Assembly: GCA_028818995.1 (NCBI GenBank)
Contig: JAPPMR010000498.1
Span: forward strand, 1-10,494
Source: Candidatus Poribacteria bacterium
GTDB lineage: Bacteria; Poribacteria; WGA-4E; WGA-3G
Length of the DNA: 10,494 nt
Direction of reading: 5' to 3'
A program made the position numbers and the translations under genes. Positions 5,528 through 10,494 of this stretch are shown here, one piece after another (positions within the stretch are counted from its first letter, which is position 1; each line of letters begins with the position of its first letter). The notes under the pieces are model-generated. The model was not told where the DNA came from and did not search any database. It was given only the letters and a program-made list of their open reading frames with translations.

Positions 5528-8500
5528 CTACCGAATGACAGAAAATTTACCTACCTGATGTCCTGTTACGGCTTCTAATACATAAATATAAACACCATTG
5601 CTGATTCCATCTAACGACCAGACTTTTCTGCACCTGTTTCCTGCTATGTCATCTTCGGTTGGAACAAGGGTTGCGATGCGGTTACCCGATATATCGTAGA
5701 TATCAATACGACTATCCGCAGGCAACCTATCAAACGTAACCTGATTGTCCCGTGCAGGATTTGGATAAACGACCATTCCTGTGTGAGATTGTATAGGAAA
5801 TTCTACCGTCAATGTTCTTTCATTTTCAGGAATGTCAGTTCCAGATATGTCAGATAGTTGGAACGTTTCAATCTTATAATTGTTATTTGTATTAAATACG
5901 GCACCGGAAAACGTTAGGACAACCCTTTTGTGTGATTTATCGAAAATGGCAGATTGTGGCGCGTAATATTCTGTGTTACTAAGCTCTGTTTCATCGTTGT
6001 TCTGCGTTTTTTGTCGGTGGAGTCGATAACGCGAAGGGTTCGCTGCGGAAATATCCATCGGTTTGTTAAACGCTAACAGGAGTTGATTTGGTGGTGAATA
6101 GATAGCTGAAATCATCTGCGGAGGTGCGGTTGGAATGCCAGATAATGAATCAGATTGATTTGGAACTTTGCCGTTTTCACTTTGCGAGACAGTAGCGTCA
6201 GAATTCTTAAAAATAGTCAATCCGTTTTCAGTATTAAACAGCAATTCATTGGTGTCATCATTATCAATATCCGCAACAATAGGATTGAAAGTAGTAGTTG
6301 CTGGATGGTGCCAGATAGGACGGTAAGATATTCCATCGTATTGCACAAGGTAAAAGTTTGGGGAAGCGGCAATACATAATTCATTTCTGCCATCGTTGTT
6401 AGCATCCGCAATAGTTATTCCACTCTCCTCATCTCGTAATTGCCGAATTCGTTGGTGCCATACGATACGATAGGTATCGTTACCATCTGATTTAAAAATT
6501 GTAAAAAGCCAATGTTGACGCGGAAGATCGAATTCCGTTGTCCAGACTTTTGCACCCACAGCAAATTCTGGGATGGTGTCACCATCCATATCCCCAGCGG
6601 CAAAAAGATGCGGTATGCCATCGGGAAGAGTGTCTACCCATGTTTGCCTGTATTGATTATTTCCCACATTTTCATATATAAACAATTCTCCGTCACTGTC
6701 TCCAGCTAAAATTTCTATCTGTCCATCTGCGTCAAAGTCGCCTGTGGCAAATCTGGTATCGATTCCGTTTTTTCCTTGTGTTGGGTTTGCAAGTGTGGCG
6801 ATATTTGCGTAGCTATTATTTTCGTTTGATTCGTAAACCCAAATAGAATTGGTAGTATCATGACGCGAAAAAATTTCCGGTTTACCATCTAAATCCAAAT
6901 CAGCGATCGTTCCACCCCAAATCCCGTTTGCTTTCCAGATTTGCACGGTCGGGAATGCTCTGTGTGCAGGCTGTTCCAGTAAAAACGTAAACGTCTCTGT
7001 ATTTGTTGATGTATTACATAAAAGTTCTATGAGTCCATCACCATCTGTATCCGCAGTAGCCCATAACCGCGATATAGATTGATCAAGTGAAGAAACCATG
7101 ACAGGATTTCCATTATTGTCCATTTCAAAAATATGGGGAGAGGTTGTGCCGGTTTCGACTCCAATCAGTTCTAATTTTCCATTTTCATTTATATCTTTAG
7201 GGGCAACAATTGCATGCAAGCCGAGCTGTGCAGACGAAGTTTGGTTTAGATGAAACGGTTGAATCTGTCTATCATTCAATGTAATTGGATAAAATTGACC
7301 TTCGTTATCATCAATCCGCTTGAGTCCAGTCCGGTTTTGTGCTGTTAGACGGTACAGATATTCACCTGCTGGTAGCCCTAACTCCGATAGATAAACGACA
7401 TGCTGAAAATGCACTGAATCTGAATACGCGCCCCGTAGCTGAAAATTATTGGATATTAGTGGCTGATTTTCTGACTTGGGGATGATTTCAACTGCTCCGG
7501 TAGTTAGCACGTCTGTTTGCCAGATAATCGTAGAATCAAAGTGGTTACCTGAGAGCCATACCGATCCCTCATGTTTGGAAATTTGGGGAAGGGTGTGACG
7601 TATTTCAACAACCACTTTGTCTCTGATAGTTTTTCCATTTCTATCTTTTACACTGAGCCGCAACGTGTAAATACCTTCCTCCAACGCTGAGGTATCCCAC
7701 TCGTGAAGAACAGTGTTATACTTCGGTTTTGTTTGTGGAATTCCTATACGAAACCAAAGCTCAGGTGTTTCAGAGATACCGTATTCAAGCCAATATTGCG
7801 TAAATCTCGCACCGCCAGCACTGCCAAAAATCTCAATTGTGCTATTCTCTGATACTTCCGTTTGTGGACTCGTTTTGACGGTAATATGTGCGGTGAGTCT
7901 GATATGTTCAGTCAATGCAGCGTAAGCATCAACAAGACCTGCTCCAACAAGATTTGTGATGGACAGTCCTCTCGCTGTGTCAGTTAGCCATTGCTGAATT
8001 TCTGTGTTGCTACACGATGGATTCGCAGAAATCAACAACGCTGCGACCCCAGAAACGTGGGCAGCTGCCATTGATGTGCCAGATCGGAAACTATATCCAC
8101 GAGAAGATTGATCAGTGTTTAGATCCGTGCTTAAAATTTCTTCACCCGGCGCGGCAATATCTATTGATGCACCGAAATTGGAGTTACCCAATTGGAGATT
8201 TTTATCCAACGAAGCAACAGAAAGAACAGCGTTTAACGCAGCGGGATAATACGCGCCTGGCTCCGATGAATTTCCGGCTGCAGCTACCAGAATACATCCA
8301 CGATTGTAAGCGTACTCCACTGCATCTTGAATTATGAATGCGTTTACTGTGTCTCCAAGACTCAAATTGATAACATCAGCACCGTTATCAGCGGCATAAA
8401 CGATAGCTGCAGCGACATCGTCATTTTGTAGGAACGCCCCTGCACCAACCCGAAAGCCTGCTCGCAGCGGCATCAGACGACATCCCCAGGCGATTCCAGC

Positions 8501-9259
8501 AATTCCGATACCGTTATTCGCTTCAGCAGCGATAATGCCTGAAACATGTGAGCCATGCCCATTTTCATCATCAGGTTCGTTATCGCGTTTTGTCCAATCA
8601 CCGATGCCCTGCAGTGTCGGTGCGTCGCTAAAATCCCACCCGTTTACATCGTCGACATAGCCGTTTTCATCGTCATCAATACCGTTGGAAGGTATTTCGC
8701 GCGTGTTGTGCCAAAGCTGATTACGAAACTCCGGATGTTCTATGATAATACCGCTATCTACAACTGCTACTACAACAGACGGTTTTCCCTGTTCAATACT
8801 CCAAACCTTTGGTAAATTCATCGCCTTCAGATTCCACTGTTCACTATACCGCGGGTCGTTAGGAGTCGTCTCGGCACAGAATCGATTGAGGCGATTCATT
8901 TCTACGTTTTCAATCAAAACATTTTCCACGTACTTTTGTTTTAATTGTTCTAACTCTAAAGTGGTGGGAAATCGGACAAGATAAGTGAGGCTGAGCAATG
9001 GATGTCGTCCGGCAGGTGTAGTCGGTGGGAAAATAGGTGAAACAGATTCTGCCCCCATTTTTGTGCTGAATGCGTTGAGTTGTGCAAAAGTGCCATCTGA
9101 ATGTAAACGGACAATGAGTTCTCCCGGTGTGTATGTTATCTCAGAGAGACTGTGTGAATGTGAAAAGGAATGAATTTGTTCTGAAGACTCTGTCGTGATG
9201 CTATTCACAAAACAAATTAGGAATATGATCAGATAAAAAAGAATCCAATATTTTCTCAT
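5528..9259 (-). CDS. large secreted subtilisin-family (S8) serine protease with FG-GAP/VCBS-like propeller and C-terminal sorting-type domain
   Basis: This 1243-residue protein is an exported, probably cell-surface or extracellular protease. Residues 1-20 form a hydrophobic signal peptide. A fervidolysin-type prodomain follows (about 44-125, starting T-P-G-E-L-I-V-R-L). The S8 catalytic domain (about 138-450) has the full triad D168 (V-V-D-S-G), H235 (G-H-G-S-H-V-S-G) and S396 (G-T-S-M-A-A-A-H-V), oxyanion N330 (A-A-G-N) and an acidic calcium-type loop at 193-205. An Ig-like segment (about 460-555) and a linker domain lead to seven Ca-loop repeats at 689, 737, 787, 841, 890, 952 and 997, consistent with a seven-bladed FG-GAP/VCBS propeller. 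An SbsA/Big_5-like domain (about 1048-1155) and a Y-P-N-P tail (1165-1243) resembling a type IX secretion sorting domain finish the protein. Its ATG overlaps the stop of the preceding small gene (TAATG). Confidence 0.95.
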   Translation of the reverse strand: MRKYWILFYLIIFLICFVNSITTESSEQIHSFSHSHSLSEITYTPGELIVRLHSDGTFAQLNAFSTKMGAESVSPIFPPTTPAGRHPLLSLTYLVRFPTTLELEQLKQKYVENVLIENVEMNRLNRFCAETTPNDPRYSEQWNLKAMNLPKVWSIEQGKPSVVVAVVDSGIIIEHPEFRNQLWHNTREIPSNGIDDDENGYVDDVNGWDFSDAPTLQGIGDWTKRDNEPDDENGHGSHVSGIIAAEANNGIGIAGIAWGCRLMPLRAGFRVGAGAFLQNDDVAAAIVYAADNGADVINLSLGDTVNAFIIQDAVEYAYNRGCILVAAAGNSSEPGAYYPAALNAVLSVASLDKNLQLGNSNFGASIDIAAPGEEILSTDLNTDQSSRGYSFRSGTSMAAAHVSGVAALLISANPSCSNTEIQQWLTDTARGLSITNLVGAGLVDAYAALTEHIRLTAHITVKTSPQTEVSENSTIEIFGSAGGARFTQYWLEYGISETPELWFRIGIPQTKPKYNTVLHEWDTSALEEGIYTLRLSVKDRNGKTIRDKVVVEIRHTLPQISKHEGSVWLSGNHFDSTIIWQTDVLTTGAVEIIPKSENQPLISNNFQLRGAYSDSVHFQHVVYLSELGLPAGEYLYRLTAQNRTGLKRIDDNEGQFYPITLNDRQIQPFHLNQTSSAQLGLHAIVAPKDINENGKLELIGVETGTTSPHIFEMDNNGNPVMVSSLDQSISRLWATADTDGDGLIELLCNTSTNTETFTFLLEQPAHRAFPTVQIWKANGIWGGTIADLDLDGKPEIFSRHDTTNSIWVYESNENNSYANIATLANPTQGKNGIDTRFATGDFDADGQIEILAGDSDGELFIYENVGNNQYRQTWVDTLPDGIPHLFAAGDMDGDTIPEFAVGAKVWTTEFDLPRQHWLFTIFKSDGNDTYRIVWHQRIRQLRDEESGITIADANNDGRNELCIAASPNFYLVQYDGISYRPIWHHPATTTFNPIVADIDNDDTNELLFNTENGLTIFKNSDATVSQSENGKVPNQSDSLSGIPTAPPQMISAIYSPPNQLLLAFNKPMDISAANPSRYRLHRQKTQNNDETELSNTEYYAPQSAIFDKSHKRVVLTFSGAVFNTNNNYKIETFQLSDISGTDIPENERTLTVEFPIQSHTGMVVYPNPARDNQVTFDRLPADSRIDIYDISGNRIATLVPTEDDIAGNRCRKVWSLDGISNGVYIYVLEAVTGHQVGKFSVIR

Positions 9260-9396
9260 TAATTAGTATAACCTTCCATACTGAACCGAGCAATTGTCGG
9301 CTGGAACGGAGACAACTCAATCGGTACTTCTATGTCTACCCACGGTTGTTGAAAAGCAGGAATAACTTCTAACGCTTTACAAACAAGTTTTGACAT
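9259..9396 (-). CDS. 45-residue uncharacterised protein coupled to both neighbouring protease genes
   Basis: An open frame of 45 codons plus TAA lies exactly between the lipoprotein gene and the S8 protease gene. Its ATG shares the last A of the upstream TAA (9396), and its own TAA shares its last A with the protease ATG (9259), so both junctions are TAATG. GGGGA on the minus strand lies 6 nt before the start. The product begins M-S-K-L-V-C-K-A-L-E and has a central proline- and acid-rich part (P-W-V-D-I-E-V-P-I-E-L-S-P), ending S-M-E-G-Y-T-N. No signal peptide or membrane segment is visible. It has a single cysteine (C6). I do not recognise a family. It could be a small regulator or inhibitor of the proteases, a short leader enabling translational coupling, or a decayed larger gene. 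Confidence 0.6.
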   Translation of the reverse strand: MSKLVCKALEVIPAFQQPWVDIEVPIELSPFQPTIARFSMEGYTN

Positions 9397-10382
9397 TATC
9401 TATCCCCATAAGTTTGGTGCCACCAGTTCGGGTCGGTTTCAGGACTATTCCAATCCCATGTAGCTGGTCTTTCTAAAAAGTCAATCGGAAGTAAGTAAAT
9501 TTTAGGTAGCCATTCTTCAATCAAAGGAAGTAAAAGCGCGTCATATTTGCTCGTTTTGTAAAAATGTTGGTTAAGACTTGGTGGATCATGAAACCAATTA
9601 ACAACAGTATATGCCCAATATTCGCGATAGTCAGTCAATGCATGGGTGCGATTAAAGTTTTCATGATCAGGATCAAGTCCACTATTCCATGCACTCTTCG
9701 CACGCTCACCCGCCTCATGTGGTGTTTTCGCATATTCTAAAGCCGCTATCAAACGTTCATCAAAAGTTGGGTCTAACTCCCTAATAGCAAAGTGTATTGC
9801 ATGTGCAAACTCGTGGATAAATGGAACCATACGCATGTTGATTTTACCATCTCTATTAGGGGGATAAACAGCATCCCACCATACATTCGCTACACAATGC
9901 TCAGAGATGCACCAGCCTAACTTCCAAAAGTCTGCATCTTCTGGAATTGTATTAACCCTATTAGAAACACCCCATTCACTATTAAATTCACTATCCACAG
10001 GTTCTTCCGTATTTATGATAGTTATACGGAACGGATATTCCTCGCTAAACGAAAGGTATTCACGAAGCTCAGGGCGTTTTGATGTCATGTGCAATACAAT
10101 CTCGCGGGCAGCATAAAACTGCGCATCTTCCACATAGTGATTGCCAACAATCGCAACACCCCCCGCATCAATATATTTCGTATAGTATGCAAGTAACGCT
10201 TCAGCGTTCCACTTAGTCTCGTAGTACGCCTGTAATTCAGCAGGGATACCGGTTACTTCTACTTCATCATCTGTAATAAGTAACCGTGTCAGTTGACTTG
10301 CATGCGGCTTGGCATCGCCACAACCATAAAGGCATAAGCACAGAATAATAAACAGCAATTTTACTTTGAGAAAATATTTCAT
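9396..10382 (-). CDS. lipoprotein with zinc-peptidase (HExxH, gluzincin-like) motif
   Basis: The 328-residue product starts with a lipoprotein signal: basic M-K-Y-F-L-K-V-K, a hydrophobic core, then the lipobox L18-Y-G-C21, so C21 is probably lipidated and the protein membrane-anchored outside the cytoplasm. H190-E-F-A-H194 inside a helix (V-P-F-I-H-E-F-A-H-A-I-H-F) is a canonical zinc-metallopeptidase motif. Sixty residues later Y-R-E254-Y-W-A resembles the 'E-x-[FW]-A' segment that supplies the third zinc ligand in gluzincin families such as the anthrax lethal factor-like peptidases. I cannot name the family with certainty; a non-proteolytic metal-binding protein is possible. The start is supported by GAGGTG 4 nt upstream of the ATG. 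It is the first gene of the three-gene unit and overlaps the small gene by one base. Confidence 0.75.
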   Translation of the reverse strand: MKYFLKVKLLFIILCLCLYGCGDAKPHASQLTRLLITDDEVEVTGIPAELQAYYETKWNAEALLAYYTKYIDAGGVAIVGNHYVEDAQFYAAREIVLHMTSKRPELREYLSFSEEYPFRITIINTEEPVDSEFNSEWGVSNRVNTIPEDADFWKLGWCISEHCVANVWWDAVYPPNRDGKINMRMVPFIHEFAHAIHFAIRELDPTFDERLIAALEYAKTPHEAGERAKSAWNSGLDPDHENFNRTHALTDYREYWAYTVVNWFHDPPSLNQHFYKTSKYDALLLPLIEEWLPKIYLLPIDFLERPATWDWNSPETDPNWWHQTYGDR

Positions 10383-10457
10383 CTTTCACCTCGCTACTCT
10401 CTCTCACAATCCCCAAGAAAATCGTCCGGTTGGAAGGTTTCTATTCTGCCAACGATT

Positions 10458-10486
10458 ACTATAGTGGATTTTACAATTAACTTCAC
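10458..10486 (-). promoter_or_regulatory. candidate promoter of the lipoprotein / small protein / S8 protease unit
   Basis: On the minus strand the -10 candidate TATAGT (10458-10463, five of six consensus bases) lies 17 nt from a poor -35 (GTGAAG, 10481-10486). The leader of about 70 nt can form an imperfect hairpin, GTTGGAAG (10429-10436) with CTGCCAAC (10446-10453). The Shine-Dalgarno GAGGTG lies directly before the start. The weak -35 suggests an activator or another sigma factor, or that the true promoter lies beyond the window. Confidence 0.3.
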
Positions 10487-10494
10487 ATCTGAAC

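Overview
The window looks like chromosomal DNA from an uncultured bacterium of moderate to low GC, probably Candidatus Poribacteria or a relative. This is inferred from recall, not a search: the mix of a ThuA-like protein with a zinc-type dehydrogenase, an S8 protease with a 'YPNP...' C-terminal sorting-type tail, and the GTAGGAGCGATCTCCGAATC-type inverted repeat is the kind of content I associate with that phylum. No rRNA, tRNA or CRISPR array was seen.

Left part, plus strand (1-2479): a translation and cofactor block, rbfA (ribosome maturation), an NrnA-type DHH phosphoesterase starting 2 nt after the rbfA stop, and ribF (FMN/FAD synthesis, TTG start). This is the common infB-rbfA-nrnA-truB-ribF cluster, except that truB is missing and an 84-nt gap with a small hairpin sits in its place. 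RibF also has an unusual FAD-synthetase motif.

Centre (2480-2638): the gap between convergent genes holds an imperfect inverted repeat whose two arms are each self-complementary and differ only by compensatory pair swaps. Next to it is a near-consensus promoter facing into the antisense strand of the following gene.

Minus strand, 5062 down to 2639: a CDP-alcohol phosphatidyltransferase (membrane phospholipid synthesis), then a zinc-type medium-chain dehydrogenase and a ThuA-domain protein. The last two form a tight operon (10-nt gap, strong Shine-Dalgarno). Their likely promoter overlaps a perfect 12-bp palindrome, and a second palindrome lies in the leader, suggesting a dedicated regulator. 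The pair probably oxidises and processes a sugar or polyol.

Intergenic 5063-5527: a possible promoter for the phosphatidyltransferase and, in the right half, what reads as the decayed C-terminus of a transposase gene with an in-frame TGA.

Right part, minus strand, 10382 down to 5528: a three-gene unit encoding a lipoprotein with an HEFAH zinc-peptidase motif, an unrecognised 45-residue protein, and a 1243-residue secreted subtilisin-family protease with a seven-repeat FG-GAP/VCBS-like region and a sorting-type tail. Both junctions are TAATG overlaps, so the three are probably translationally coupled. This exported-protease unit with an uncharacterised small protein in the middle is the most interesting candidate for an undescribed system here.
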